Shown piece by piece: positions 1-9,251 of a DNA stretch of 64,000 bases. Below the pieces are notes generated by a model. That model made no database searches. It worked only from the letters and a program-made list of their open reading frames with translations, and was not told the DNA's origin. The DNA is taken from contig NZ_RAHJ01000018.1 of assembly GCF_003605755.1 (NCBI RefSeq), positions 1-64,000 of the forward strand, given 5' to 3'. Source of the stretch: Tsuneonella suprasediminis. Lineage in GTDB: Bacteria > Pseudomonadota > Alphaproteobacteria > Sphingomonadales > Sphingomonadaceae. The position numbers and the translations under genes were made by a program. Position 1 is the first letter of the stretch. Every line of letters starts with the position of its first letter.

Positions 1-922
1 TCGGGGTGAGTATGGGGTCGAGCCGATCTGCCGGGTTCTGCCGATCGCCCCATCAACCTACCACGAGCGTGTCGCACAGCGCCGCGATCCGTCGCGCCTG
101 TCACCACGCGCCCAGCGCGACGAAGCAATGAAGCCCGAGGTTCAGCGCGTGTTCGATGCCAACTTCAAGGTCTACGGGTATCGCAAGGTGTGGCGGCAGA
201 TGCAGCGCGAGGGCTTCGATATTGCCCGCTGCACGGTGGAACGGCTGATGCGTGAGCTGGGCCTGCAGGGCGTGATCCGGGGGAAGCCGGTGAAGACGAC
301 GATGAGCGACAAGGCAGCGCCATGTCCGCTCGATCAGGTCAACCGCCAGTTCCATGCACCGGCACCCAACATGCTGTGGGTCTCGGACTTCACCTACGTC
401 GCGACGTGGTCCGGGTTCGTCTATGTCGCCTTCGTGATCGACGTTTACGCCCGCTATATCGTGGGCTGGCGGGTGAGCAGAACGGCGCATGCCAGCTTTG
501 TACTCGATGCCCTGGAGCAGGCGATCCATGACCGACGGCCTGTTCACCGTGGCGGCCTGATCCACCACAGTGATCGTGGCAGCCAATATGTCTCGATCAA
601 GTATACCGAGCGTCTTGCCGAAGCCGGGATCGAACCATCGGTCGGCAGTGTTGGCGACAGCTACGACAACGCCTTGGCCGAAACGATCAACGGCCTTTAC
701 AAGGCCGAGGTCATCCACCGCCGAGGTCCGTGGCGATCATTTGAAGCCGTGGAATACGCCACGCTCGAATGGGTCGACTGGTTCAACAACCGGCGCCTGC
801 TCGCGCCCATCGGCAATATCCCGCCTGCCGAAGCTGAAGCACGATACTACGCCATGCTGGACGACACGCCCATGGCGGCATAATTTAAACCAAATGGCCT
901 CCGGCAATCCCGGGGCGGTTCA
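1..922 (+). mobile_element. IS3-family insertion sequence, right part only (left end outside window)
   Basis: The segment holds the orfB transposase of an IS3-type element and ends in a right terminal inverted repeat at about 897-922, which read outward from the end begins TGAACCGCCCCGGGATTGCC. The recombinase reading frame resumes immediately after 922, so the element inserted into a tyrosine recombinase gene. The left end and orfA lie outside the window. Confidence 0.8.
2..883 (+). CDS. IS3-family transposase OrfB, 5'-partial
   Basis: This is the catalytic half of an IS3-family transposase (DDE integrase fold), which cuts and joins the IS ends. The frame is open to the left edge, so the first available ATG at 128 is not the true start; in IS3 elements OrfB is normally made by frameshift from OrfA. 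The HTH_21-like stretch (KVYGYRKVWRQ) is followed by the rve core: the first Asp is in WVSDFTYV, the second in HHSDRGSQY, and the Glu in NALAETINGLYK. The stop at 883 lies just inside the right inverted repeat. The family assignment is firm and the subgroup is not resolved. Confidence 0.88.
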   Translation, partial: RGEYGVEPICRVLPIAPSTYHERVAQRRDPSRLSPRAQRDEAMKPEVQRVFDANFKVYGYRKVWRQMQREGFDIARCTVERLMRELGLQGVIRGKPVKTTMSDKAAPCPLDQVNRQFHAPAPNMLWVSDFTYVATWSGFVYVAFVIDVYARYIVGWRVSRTAHASFVLDALEQAIHDRRPVHRGGLIHHSDRGSQYVSIKYTERLAEAGIEPSVGSVGDSYDNALAETINGLYKAEVIHRRGPWRSFEAVEYATLEWVDWFNNRRLLAPIGNIPPAEAEARYYAMLDDTPMAA

Positions 923-1436
923 GCCAGTGCAGATCCGGGATAAGGCCATCATTCTCTTGCTTGCCCGGCTCGGCCTGCGGGCAAGTGATATTCGGGATAT
1001 GCGCCTCGACGACATCGATTGGCGTTCCAGCCATTTGATAGTCAAGGGCAAGTCACGTCAGTCGGACCGGTTGCCACTGCCCCAGGATGTCGGCGACGCG
1101 ATATTGGCATACCTGTCGACGGCTCGCCCAAAGGCGATCGACAGGCACCTGTTCCTGCGCGCGCATGCCCCGTTTCGGTCGTTGAGCTCGTCGGCTGAGA
1201 TTGCCGGCATCGTATCACGCACATTGGAGCGAAGCGGGATCGAAGGTCTGCCGACCGGATCACACATATTCCGGCATTCGCTTGCCACCAACATGCTGCG
1301 CGCGGGCGCAGGCCTGGAGTCCGTCGGGACCATCCTGCGTCACAGCTCGCCCGAGACCACTGCCATCTACGCCAAGGTCGATTTGCCGATGCTCATGAAG
1401 ATCGCGCAGCCCTGGCCAGGAGATCTGTCATGCTGA
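923..1436 (+). pseudogene. tyrosine recombinase A of RIT-type trio, 5' half lost to IS insertion
   Basis: Only the C-terminal catalytic domain of a phage-integrase-type recombinase remains. It keeps the first catalytic Arg (GLRASDI), the HxxR box (HIFRHSLATNML) and the terminal Tyr region (LRHSSPETTAIYAKVD). Its N-terminal DNA-binding half is replaced by the IS3 element ending at 922; apparent in-frame start codons upstream belong to IS sequence. The stop overlaps the start of the next recombinase (1430), the tight coupling typical of three-recombinase elements. It is probably inactive. Confidence 0.8.
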
Positions 1437-2344
1437 ACACGCATATTTCCAGATACGTCGCGCTGCATCGCAGCCTGGGCCGGAAGTTCCGCGAACAGGA
1501 CCGGATGCTCAGACTCTACGCAGCATACGCAGAAGGATTCGGAGACCGGCGGACCAAGGTCCAACGGATTTACGACTGGTGCCACACGTCGAGCTCGCAG
1601 AACGTGGCCCAAAGGCGGTTCGACACGGTTCGCAACTTCAGCCTATTCGCCCACGCCGAAGATTCAGGACACCAGGTCCCACCTGCGGGCGTTTTCGGTC
1701 GGGGCAAGCGTCCGCGCCCCACGCCGACCATCATCGAACCGGAACAGGTTCGGGCGATCATGGCAGCAGCACTGGACCTGCCGCCCACGGGCATGATCAG
1801 CCCTCATACCTACCATTGCCTGTTTGGACTGCTGGCTGCGACGGGCCTCAGGATTTCCGAAGCCTTGGCGCTACAATGCGACGATCTGGGCGGAGACGGC
1901 CTGATCATTCGCAACGGCAAGTTCGGCAAGCAGCGCCTGATAGCGTTGCAGCCATCGACCCGTCAGGCGCTCGAAGCCTATCTCGCTACCCGGGCAAGGC
2001 TCGGCGCCACTGGCAGCGACCTGTTCGTGACGATCCGGGGAAGAGCACCCCACAAGGTGCGCGCTCATATCGTGTTCGTCAGACTGGCGCGACAGCTCGG
2101 CTATCGTGGACCAACCGGTACGACCGGAATGCGGCTACACGATTTGCGGCACACTTTCGCCGTGCGCTCGCTGGAGTCGTGTTCGCCGGACAGGGAGGCC
2201 GTTGCGCATCACATGGCCGGACTCAGCGCCTATCTGGGGCACGCCTCGATCGCCAACACCTATTGGTATCTCGAAGCCACCCCGGTGCTGCTGCGCGACA
2301 TCGCTGCCGCGAGCGAACACCTCTTCCTGGGAGAAGTGGCATGA
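1430..2344 (+). CDS. tyrosine recombinase B of RIT-type trio
   Basis: A site-specific recombinase of the phage integrase family, 304 aa. The N-terminal SAM-like region covers about residues 1-100 and the catalytic domain about 110-300, with the first Arg in ATGLRISEALAL, HxxR in LHDLRHTFAVRS, the conserved GH in LSAYLGHASIANT and the nucleophile region ANTYWYLEAT. It overlaps its neighbours on both sides, so the three recombinases are probably translated as a coupled unit. In RIT elements all three proteins are thought to act together; here partner A is broken, so the element may no longer move. Confidence 0.85.
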   Translation: MLNTHISRYVALHRSLGRKFREQDRMLRLYAAYAEGFGDRRTKVQRIYDWCHTSSSQNVAQRRFDTVRNFSLFAHAEDSGHQVPPAGVFGRGKRPRPTPTIIEPEQVRAIMAAALDLPPTGMISPHTYHCLFGLLAATGLRISEALALQCDDLGGDGLIIRNGKFGKQRLIALQPSTRQALEAYLATRARLGATGSDLFVTIRGRAPHKVRAHIVFVRLARQLGYRGPTGTTGMRLHDLRHTFAVRSLESCSPDREAVAHHMAGLSAYLGHASIANTYWYLEATPVLLRDIAAASEHLFLGEVA

Positions 2345-3345
2345 CGGCGCTCGCTCCCCATCTCACGGCATACCTCCGCGAACATCTGCCGCGGGAACGC
2401 GCCGTCAGCCCGCACACGGTGAAGACCTATGCCAACTGCTTCGTATTGCTAGTCCGGTTTGCTGCCGATCGGCTGAAGCGCCGACCGACCGATCTGGAGG
2501 TCGAGGATCTCGGCATCGATCTAATCCTGGCATTTCTCGACCATATCGAAGCCCAGCGCGGCAGCTCCGTGCGCACCCGCAATGGCAGGTTGGCGGCGAT
2601 CAGGTCCTTCTTCCGGTACATCGAGTATCGAGTTCCGGTTTGTCTTGACCAGGCGCTTCGGGTTCGATCGATCCCAAGCAAGAAGACTGACAAGGCGCTC
2701 ATCGACTATCTCGACCGGGCAGAGATCAAGGCATTGCTGGATGCCCCCGATCCCAGGACACGCCTTGGCACCCGCGATCGCGCAATGCTGCATCTGGCCT
2801 ATGCTGGCGGGCTCCGAGTGTCGGAACTCGTAACGCTGCAGCTGCGCGATTTTCCCGACCGCTCCCTGTCCACCGTGCACATCATGGGCAAGGGTCGGCG
2901 TGAACGGGTCCTGCCGCTCTGGAAGGAGACCCAGTTCGCGTTGCGCGCATGGCTTGCGATCCGCCCCGACGCCGAGGTCGCCGAGATATTCCTCAATGCC
3001 AACGGGCAGCCGATGACCCGCGACGGGTTTGCGTTCCGTTTGGCCGAGCACGTCAAGACCGCGGCAGAGAAGCAGCCGTCGATCCTTGGCAAGCGCGTCA
3101 CGCCACACGTGTTGCGCCATTCCTGTGCGATGCACACGCTCGCAGCGACCGGGGACATCCGCAAGGTCGCGTTATGGCTCGGCCACGCCAGCATCCAGAG
3201 CACCGAGGCCTATTTGCGCGCCGATCCCGACGAGAAGTTGCAAATCCTCGCGGCTCACGGCGCCCCCGCCATCAAACCCGGGCGCTTCAAGCCGCCATCC
3301 GATGCCCTGATCACCATGCTTACCGACGTTCGGAGGCGGGCCTAG
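2341..3345 (+). CDS. tyrosine recombinase C of RIT-type trio
   Basis: A phage-integrase-family recombinase of 334 aa. The start at 2341 is chosen because it overlaps the upstream stop in an ATGA arrangement; the same frame is open much further upstream, but that stretch is the shadow of recombinase B. The N-terminal SAM-like domain (residues about 1-110, SPHTVKTYANCF) is followed by the catalytic domain with Arg in AGGLRVSELVTL, HxxR in TPHVLRHSCAMHTL, GH in ALWLGHASIQST and Tyr in TEAYLRADPD. All catalytic landmarks are present, so the protein itself looks intact. Confidence 0.87.
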   Translation: MTALAPHLTAYLREHLPRERAVSPHTVKTYANCFVLLVRFAADRLKRRPTDLEVEDLGIDLILAFLDHIEAQRGSSVRTRNGRLAAIRSFFRYIEYRVPVCLDQALRVRSIPSKKTDKALIDYLDRAEIKALLDAPDPRTRLGTRDRAMLHLAYAGGLRVSELVTLQLRDFPDRSLSTVHIMGKGRRERVLPLWKETQFALRAWLAIRPDAEVAEIFLNANGQPMTRDGFAFRLAEHVKTAAEKQPSILGKRVTPHVLRHSCAMHTLAATGDIRKVALWLGHASIQSTEAYLRADPDEKLQILAAHGAPAIKPGRFKPPSDALITMLTDVRRRA

Positions 3346-3393
3346 CCCGTCCCCGGACATTCCCCCAACGCTCATATTATCTGGAGTGAAATC

Positions 3394-5238
3394 ATGACGA
3401 ACCGACGCAAATCCGAGCCTCCGGCTGCCGGACTCGACATAATCGCGGACTGCAAAGAATATGTCATCGACTATCTTGCGAAGAGCTTCCCGGTGCGCCT
3501 GATGCAGGTTTTCGCCGACGAGGACGGCAATCTTCGCTCCGAAGCGATGAGCGACGAGGAGGGCAATCCGATCTTCTGCACTCGCGCCGTGGCCGCGCGT
3601 GACGCGTTGATCGAGAAGCTCTGCGCGCTGCCGCCCATCGCCACTGCGCTCGATGCGATTATCGAACATTTCGGAACCGACGCCGTGGCCGAGGTCACGG
3701 GCCGGACCCGCAGGCTGGTTATGGGCCGTGATGGTCAGCAGCGCCTCGAACGGCGAAGCCCGAGCGCAAATGTCGCCGAAGCGCAAAGCTTCATGGAAGG
3801 GACCAAGCGCATCCTGGTCTTCTCGGACGCAGGCGGCACGGGTCGATCCTACCATGCCGACCTTGGCTGCCGGAACCAGCAGCGCCGGGTTCACTTCCTG
3901 CTTGAACCGGGATGGCGCGCCGACAACGCGATCCAGGGTCTCGGTCGTACGAACCGCACCAACCAGGCCTCGGCCCCGCTGTTCCGGCCGGTAACCACCG
4001 ATGTGAAGGGCGAGCGCCGGTTCATCTCGACTATTGCGCGAAGGCTCGACGCATTGGGTGCGCTGACGCGCGGCCAGCGCCAGACCGGCGGACAGAACCT
4101 GTTCGACCCGGCCGACAATCTCGAAAGCGACTATGCGCGCGACGCGCTCAGCCGCTGGTTCCAGCTGCTCTATGACGGCAAGCTCGAAGCCACCACGTTC
4201 GGCAATTTCGTCGAGCGCACCGGCCTCCGGCTTGAAAGCCCCGATGGCGGGCTGACCGATAATTTCCCGACGATCCAGCGCTGGCTCAATCGCATTCTCG
4301 CGCTACCGATCGCGCTTCAGAACGCGATCTTCGACGAATATCTTGGCCTCGTCGAAGCGCGGATCGAAGCCGCGCGCGAAGCCGGAAGGCTCGATCAGGG
4401 ACTGGAAACTGTAAAGGTCGATCACTTCACGGTTCTTGCCGATGAACTCCTGCGAACCGATCCCGTAACCGGAGCCGAGACCCGTCTCGTCTCGCTCGAA
4501 GTGACGAGGCACCTTCGGCCCCTACGCCTGCAGCGCCTCGTACGCATGCACGAGATTGGCAGCCTGCACGCGATCCCGATGCGCAATGCGCGCTCGGGCA
4601 AGGTCGCACTGTCGGTTCCAGCCCGTCGCCTCATCGCCGACGACGGGGTCGTGATCGAACGCCGACGCCTGCTACGCCCGCTCAAGTCCGCGAACTGGAC
4701 ATTCGAGGCACTCGCTGAGAGCCACTGGGAAGAAATTGGCGTCACCGCGTTCACCAGCGCCTGGCGGGCCGAGGAAGAGGAGGCCGCCGCTTCACCGATG
4801 ACCGAGCGCGTCCATCTCGCCACCGGGCTGCTGCTGCCGGTCTGGAAGCGCCTGCCCGGCGATCATGTCCGCGTCACCCGGCTCGTTGCCGAGGACGGCC
4901 AGTCGATCATCGGCCGCGAAGTGCTCGATATCGATCTCGCTGCGATCGCCGAAACCTTTGGCCTGTCCGGTGTTACCGGACCATCGGCAGAGCAGATCGG
5001 CGACCTCGTCCTCGCAAACGGCAAGCCGCTGGGCCTCGCAAGCCACGATCCACTCACCGTGAAGCGCTCGCTGGTCGGCGGCGAACAGCGCCTCGAACTG
5101 ACCGGGTTCTCGCCGGATCGCCTCGACTGGTACAAGAACAAGGGCTGCTTCACCGAGATCATCCGCTACCGCACGCGGCTATTTGCCCCGGTCTCGAGAG
5201 CAAGCGAGATCCTTCAAAGCATCGCAATCGAGCCTTGA
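3394..5238 (+). pseudogene. strawberry-notch family helicase, C-terminal half only
   Basis: This matches the C-terminal helicase part of the large (about 1400 aa) strawberry-notch-like methylase/helicase proteins carried on proteobacterial plasmids. The diagnostic stretch is near residues 140-200: RILVFSDAGGTGRSYHADL, then QRRVHFLLEPGWRADNAIQG and GLGRTNRTNQ (the motif VI-like arginine finger region). About 614 codons remain; the N-terminal methylase and Walker A parts are absent. The RIT element lies immediately upstream, so insertion or associated deletion probably removed the 5' half. A shortened protein could still be made from the ATG at 3394, but it would lack the ATP-binding lobe. Confidence 0.75.
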
Positions 5239-5258
5239 ACTTCTCATTTGCCCTAAAC

Positions 5259-5276
5259 TGGTCTATATAGAGACCA
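5259..5276. promoter_or_regulatory. operator-like palindrome before toxin-antitoxin pair
   Basis: Inverted repeat TGGTCT-N6-AGACCA with an AT-rich centre (ATATAG) that also resembles a -10 element. It lies 22 bp before the antitoxin start, where Phd-type antitoxins bind for autorepression. The binding role is inference. Confidence 0.55.
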
Positions 5277-5297
5277 AATTCAGTCCGAAGGTGTTCT

Positions 5298-5567
5298 ATG
5301 AAGCTGGACCAGCGCATCAAACCGATCAGCTATCTGAAGGCCCACAGCGCCGAAATTATCCGGGAGATCGGAGATGGCGCCGGGCCAATGGTCATCACGC
5401 AGAATGGCGAAGCCAAGGCAGTTCTGCAGGATGTCGCCAGCTACGAGCGCGCACAGGAAACGCTCGCTCTGCTAAAACTTCTGGCGCTCGGACAGGCCGA
5501 TGTTGTCGCCGGTCGGACCCGCCCGGTGGCAGGCCTTGCGGATCGCGTACGAGGTAAGTCAAACTGA
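5298..5567 (+). CDS. Phd/YefM-family antitoxin
   Basis: An 89-aa protein of the Phd/YefM type: the N-terminal half (ISYLKAHSAEIIREI, then PMVITQNGEAKAVLQDVASYE) is the DNA-binding and dimerisation fold of the family, and the C-terminal tail should wrap the toxin. Its stop is directly followed by the toxin start at 5568, the usual coupled antitoxin-toxin order. A palindrome at 5259-5276 is the likely autoregulatory site. It neutralises the ParE/RelE-like partner and probably helps stabilise the plasmid. Confidence 0.85.
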   Translation: MKLDQRIKPISYLKAHSAEIIREIGDGAGPMVITQNGEAKAVLQDVASYERAQETLALLKLLALGQADVVAGRTRPVAGLADRVRGKSN

Positions 5568-5927
5568 ATGATGGCGGTCGCCGTAGCGATCGAGATCACC
5601 TCCGGTGCGGAGCGCGATCTTGTGGGTATCTGGCAGCGCCGCCTGAAGCAGCGCGGGCCGGATGGCGATGATGGTGCGGACGCACTGCTGGATGACCTTG
5701 TCGCGTCTATCGAATCCCTTGTGAACAATCCTCAGAAAGGACCGATTCCACCGGAACTTGAGGCTCTCGGGATCACCGACTTTCGGCAATTGTCGCGCTC
5801 TCCATTCCGCATCATCTACGGGTATCGGCCCGATCCAGCACCCGGTCAGGTGACCGTGTTCGTAATTGCTGATGCGCGCCGGGATTTTCGGACGCTTCTC
5901 GAAGAGCGCTTGCTCAGCAGCGGATAG
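5568..5927 (+). CDS. ParE/RelE-family toxin
   Basis: A 119-aa toxin of the RelE/ParE superfamily, recognised by the N-terminal beta strand and helix (IEITSGAERDLVGIWQ) and the C-terminal strands FRQLSRSPFRIIYGY and VTVFVIADARRDFRTLLEERL. The next codon after 5568 is also ATG, so the start could be 5571. It lies directly after its antitoxin with no gap. Whether it poisons gyrase (ParE) or cuts mRNA (RelE) cannot be told from sequence; the conserved R-x-I-Y-G segment fits either. Confidence 0.83.
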   Translation: MMAVAVAIEITSGAERDLVGIWQRRLKQRGPDGDDGADALLDDLVASIESLVNNPQKGPIPPELEALGITDFRQLSRSPFRIIYGYRPDPAPGQVTVFVIADARRDFRTLLEERLLSSG

Positions 5928-6240
5928 GCATAGGTTCCGCTGAAGAGGTCAGGGTCCGGATGAACCCGAGCGCTGCCTCCGAATGCGCTCAAGTTTCCCC
6001 CTTATCTCCTCCCCTCCGTGTGACTGAATGAATCGATAAGCTCCCGTGTCGCGTAGCGCCGGAGCCTGATCACGTCCTTCCTTAAATCCGGGCGAATATT
6101 CTGCCTGTGCCCAGTGATGACGGGCCTGCCGATGGGTTCGCGCATCGAAAACAACTGCTCTCATGGACTGAACTCAACCGATCCCTGATCGCCCCAGCCC
6201 GGTCGTATAGATGGTCGCCACAGCCATCGAAGAGAGTGGA
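5928..6240. other. non-coding gap, about 310 bp
   Basis: No supported gene between the toxin and the leader of the ParB-like gene. A 71-codon minus-strand frame (5949-6164) has no recognisable features. The ParB frame is open upstream to 6107, but that part looks non-coding. Confidence 0.5.
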
Positions 6241-6307
6241 GGGAGCCCTTTGGGCTTGTGGGCCTCGTGATCCTCACCTGCGCCTTCATTCCATCAGGAG
6301 AACACCC
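6241..6307 (+). promoter_or_regulatory. structured leader and strong RBS shared with ardC and DUF2493 gene
   Basis: GGGAG followed by a compact hairpin (AGCCC-TTT-GGGCT, 6244-6256), then the RBS block ATCAGGAGAACACCC right before the ATG. Near-identical RBS blocks precede the genes at 18314 and 19915, each with a GGGAG-hairpin further upstream. Confidence 0.5.
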
Positions 6308-8299
6308 ATGATCCAGTCGATCCCCTTGAATAAGCTTGTTCCGAGCCCGCGCAACGTTCGCAAGTCGAGCGATGCGCTAGCCGACCTCCAGCTGCGGGCA
6401 GACATCGCCGCGCGGGGCCTGCTGCAGAACCTCGTGGTGCGCAAAGGAAAGCGCGGAAAGTTCGAGGTCGAGGCCGGCGGTCGCCGTCTCGCCGCGCTGC
6501 TGGCGCTGGCCGAAGAAGGCACCTTGCCTGACACGCACGAAGTCACCTGCCTCGTCATCGAAGGCGAAGAAAGCGAAGTGCGTGAAGCCAGCCTTGCCGA
6601 GAACTTCCAGCGTCTCGCGATGAACCCTGCCGATGAGGCCCAGGCCTTCGCTTCCATCATCGAGGCGGGGGCCACACCCGAAGACGTGGCGCGCCGCTTT
6701 GGCCTCACCGTTCGGTTTGTCGAAGGGCGTCTGCGCCTGGCAAGTCTGGCACCCTGCGTCTTCGAAGCGCTCGCCGAGGGCACGATCACGCTCGACATGG
6801 CGAAGGCCTACGGTGCGATTTCCGATGTCGAGCGCCAGGCGCAAGTCTATGCCGAACTGCAGGACGCCTGGTATCAGATCACGCCCGACACGATCCGCCG
6901 CATGGTGCTCGATGCCACGGTGCGCGGTTCCGACCCGCGCACTGTTCTCGTCGGTCGCGACGCCTACCTCGCCGCAGGCGGCCGGATCGAGCGCGAACTG
7001 TTCGACGATGATGCCAGCGAGAGCTGGATCGATGTCGCTCTGCTCGAGGACCTCGCGCACAAGGCCATGGAAGAAGCCGCAGAAAAGACCGCGCTTGAAT
7101 ATGGCCTTGCCTGGGTGCGCCCGACGCTTGGCACCTATGTCAGCCATGACCTTGTTGAAGGTATGAGCCGTCTGCCCTGCGAGCCTGCGCCGATGACCGA
7201 ACAGGAAGTAAAGGAACTCGGCGAGCTCGAGGCTGACTACGACCTTGTCGCCGCCGTGCTCGAAGACGAGGACAGCGACGAGGACGAGGTCGCCAAGGCC
7301 GAACAGGAACTCATGGTGATCGACCGCGCGATGCGCGCTCTTAATGATCGTCCGCCGGTGCTCCCCGACGAACTGAAAGCTGCGGCCGGTGCCTTCCTCG
7401 TCCTCTCTCGCAATGGCGAGCCGACACTGGTCCCGCAGTTCTACACCGAGACCGAAGTCATCCCTGACGAAGGCGTGGTCGAGGCCATTGAAGAGAGCGG
7501 TGCGGCGAAGCCCAAGGGAAGCTCGCTGTCGCAGCGCCTGCTCGATGAGCTCGCAATGCAGCGCCGCGACATCCTGGCGATCCATCTCGCCAACGATCCG
7601 GCACTGGCGCTCGACTTCATGGTCTTCACGCTCGCCGATGCCGATGGGCATGACTGGCGTGCGAAGAAAGCGTCGACGCTGGTCGGCTCGGTTGCTTCCG
7701 GCCCGGTTACCGGCTTCGAGGCCAAGGATGCGCCCGCGAGTGCTGCTTTGGCCGAGTTTGCCGGGTCGCTCGATGAAAGCTGGCGTGCTGGGACAAGCGA
7801 CGTGGAGCGGTTTGCGAGGTTCCGGGCACTATCCGACGAGGCGCGCTCGGCCTGGCTTGGTCATGTCGTCTCGCGCACTCTTATTGCCAGCCTTGCCTGC
7901 GAGGGCGAACGCTCTGTACTGTTGCATGAGGCGCTCGGCTCGCTGCTCGAAATCGAAACCGCGCATTGGTGGCGTCCCACGGCGGCGAACTACTTCGACC
8001 GCGTGGCCAAGGCCCGCACGCTTGAGGCGCTCGATGCCGCCGGCGGTCCCGAACTGGTTAGTCGCTATGCCGCCTCCAAGAAGGCCGAGCTGGCGAGCGC
8101 TGCCGAGCGCATCTTCTCGGGCAACTTCATCGGCGATGCCGAGGTCAAGGAGCGGGCACAAGCCTGGGTTCCGACGATCATGCGGTTCACCGATACTGAC
8201 GTTCCCACCGATCTCGAGGAAGATGCGTCGATTGAAGATGAAGCCGGCGAAACGGTCAGCGGCGATGTGACCGACGAGATTGCCGAGCAGGCTGCCTGA
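6308..8299 (+). CDS. ParB-like nuclease-domain plasmid protein
   Basis: A 663-aa protein with an N-terminal ParB/Srx fold: IPLNKLVPSPRNVR, VEAGGRRLAALLAL (the ParB box) and SLAENFQRLAMNPADEAQAF, followed by a KorB/HTH-like segment (EDVARRFGLTVRFVEGRLRLASL). The remainder is long, acidic and family-specific, with a D/E-rich stretch near residues 317-330 and a low-complexity acidic tail. Start 6308 is chosen for its strong AGGAG site; the frame is open further upstream but that part looks non-coding. There is no ParA partner in the window, so it may be a plasmid accessory regulator rather than a segregation protein. A terminator follows at 8331. Confidence 0.85.
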   Translation: MIQSIPLNKLVPSPRNVRKSSDALADLQLRADIAARGLLQNLVVRKGKRGKFEVEAGGRRLAALLALAEEGTLPDTHEVTCLVIEGEESEVREASLAENFQRLAMNPADEAQAFASIIEAGATPEDVARRFGLTVRFVEGRLRLASLAPCVFEALAEGTITLDMAKAYGAISDVERQAQVYAELQDAWYQITPDTIRRMVLDATVRGSDPRTVLVGRDAYLAAGGRIERELFDDDASESWIDVALLEDLAHKAMEEAAEKTALEYGLAWVRPTLGTYVSHDLVEGMSRLPCEPAPMTEQEVKELGELEADYDLVAAVLEDEDSDEDEVAKAEQELMVIDRAMRALNDRPPVLPDELKAAAGAFLVLSRNGEPTLVPQFYTETEVIPDEGVVEAIEESGAAKPKGSSLSQRLLDELAMQRRDILAIHLANDPALALDFMVFTLADADGHDWRAKKASTLVGSVASGPVTGFEAKDAPASAALAEFAGSLDESWRAGTSDVERFARFRALSDEARSAWLGHVVSRTLIASLACEGERSVLLHEALGSLLEIETAHWWRPTAANYFDRVAKARTLEALDAAGGPELVSRYAASKKAELASAAERIFSGNFIGDAEVKERAQAWVPTIMRFTDTDVPTDLEEDASIEDEAGETVSGDVTDEIAEQAA

Positions 8300-8330
8300 C
8301 CCCTCCTGACAGGTCTAGGTCACTCGGCGG

Positions 8331-8363
8331 GCGGTCCGTCCCTATCGGGACGGGCCGCTTTTT
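8331..8363 (+). terminator. rho-independent terminator after ParB-like gene
   Basis: A 12-bp stem (GCGGTCCGTCCC pairing with GGGACGGGCCGC through one G-T pair), a short loop and a run of five T. It is 31 bp downstream of the stop. Confidence 0.85.
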
Positions 8364-8468
8364 CCCGTCATGTTATGAATTGAGCACTCTCGCTCGCTGG
8401 CCGAGAGCTGCCCTCCTGAAGTTTTTGCCACTACCGTGCCAATTGCGGCTACGATCATCTTGGCAAAG

Positions 8469-9044
8469 CTAGCGTACGCTTTCACCAAGTCCGATGAATC
8501 TTCCGTCCGTGATGATGACTTTGTCGCCCTTTCCGGCCGTTGCGAAGAGTTTATCCATGAAGGGGTCGGGTGCCGCAACGCAGCCATGGCTCGCGTAGCC
8601 GTTTTCGATCTCGGAACCGCCGTGGATGGCAATGCCGTCCCAAGTCAGGCGAAGGGTCCACGGCATCGGAGCGTCATCGTAAATGCTCGACGTATTGTGC
8701 CGCTCTTTGGTCAGAATTGGAAACACCCCGGTTGGGGTTGGATGATCCTCGGTTCCGAGAAGCACGGCTGTGGCCCCAATTTCATAACCGCCCCGCCAGA
8801 CCGACATGACTCGTGCCTGTAGATCGACCGTCACCGTTAGCTCACCGTCCGGCACGCCCTCCTCATCCCAATACCAGTCACCGTAGCGGATCGGACTGGG
8901 AATATCGAGGATGCGTTGAACCGTGAATTCTCCGTTTTTGCTTCCGACACGCCTCTCCATCTCTTGGGGAGCGGCTTGCGTCTCGCTGACGGGAGAGCCG
9001 ATTGTCGCAATCACCCCAGCGGCCAGAATGACGTAGGACCTCAT
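8469..9044 (-). CDS. L,D-transpeptidase (YkuD fold), exported
   Basis: A 191-aa exported protein with a signal peptide (residues about 1-25, ending ETQAA). The YkuD catalytic core is visible: HPTPTGVFPI, AIHGG (His141) and SHGC with the candidate nucleophile Cys155. Such enzymes form 3-3 peptidoglycan crosslinks or anchor envelope proteins. The usual Arg two residues after the catalytic Cys is replaced (SHGCVAAP), so activity is likely but not certain. It stands alone, transcribed toward the ParB terminator, between the plasmid backbone and the metal operon; no metal role is evident. Confidence 0.75.
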   Translation of the reverse strand: MRSYVILAAGVIATIGSPVSETQAAPQEMERRVGSKNGEFTVQRILDIPSPIRYGDWYWDEEGVPDGELTVTVDLQARVMSVWRGGYEIGATAVLLGTEDHPTPTGVFPILTKERHNTSSIYDDAPMPWTLRLTWDGIAIHGGSEIENGYASHGCVAAPDPFMDKLFATAGKGDKVIITDGRFIGLGESVR

Positions 9045-9170
9045 TGGCTCTCTCCTTTAGTCGGTCCCATCGTCGACGCATCGCCTGTCTCGACTTGAAC
9101 CGTCAACCAACGGTAACTAGCCCGCCAGCTTAAGGCAGGCTTAGGCCGCGGACACTTTTGCCGGCGTCAA

Positions 9171-9251
9171 AAGCGAGATCCCTTCGAGGCTTACGCCGAA
9201 ACTGTGCCGGAGGATGCGGCGGTTGAGCAGGTGGCCAGTCGGGCCGCCTGA
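9171..9251 (+). pseudogene. short relic resembling the 3' end of the ParB-like gene
   Basis: In this frame the sequence reads to AETVPEDAAVEQVASRAA and a TGA, resembling the tail of the ParB-like protein (GETVSGDVTDEIAEQAA). The DNA after both stops also matches: CCCTCCTGAC, then GGTCCGTCC, with about 20 nt missing in this copy. It suggests a duplicated or recombined backbone fragment at the edge of the metal operon. There is no start codon or intact gene. Confidence 0.35.

Larger units (their letters stand above)
923..3345 (+). mobile_element. recombinase-in-trio (RIT-like) element, 5'-truncated
   Basis: Three consecutive, overlapping tyrosine recombinase genes (the first truncated) lie head to tail: the first ends at 1436 and the second starts at 1430, the second ends at 2344 and the third starts at 2341. 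This is the hallmark of RIT elements. The outer inverted repeats were not located; the right boundary lies somewhere between 3345 and about 3420, where helicase homology resumes. Confidence 0.7.

Noticed and set aside
5949-6164. Minus-strand 71-codon ORF between the toxin and the ParB-like gene
   Set aside because: No recognisable features and no convincing start; treated as gap.
5568-8299. A ParA/ParB partition locus
   Set aside because: Only the ParB-like gene is present and it is much longer than a partition ParB; no ParA Walker-type gene or parS-like repeats were seen.
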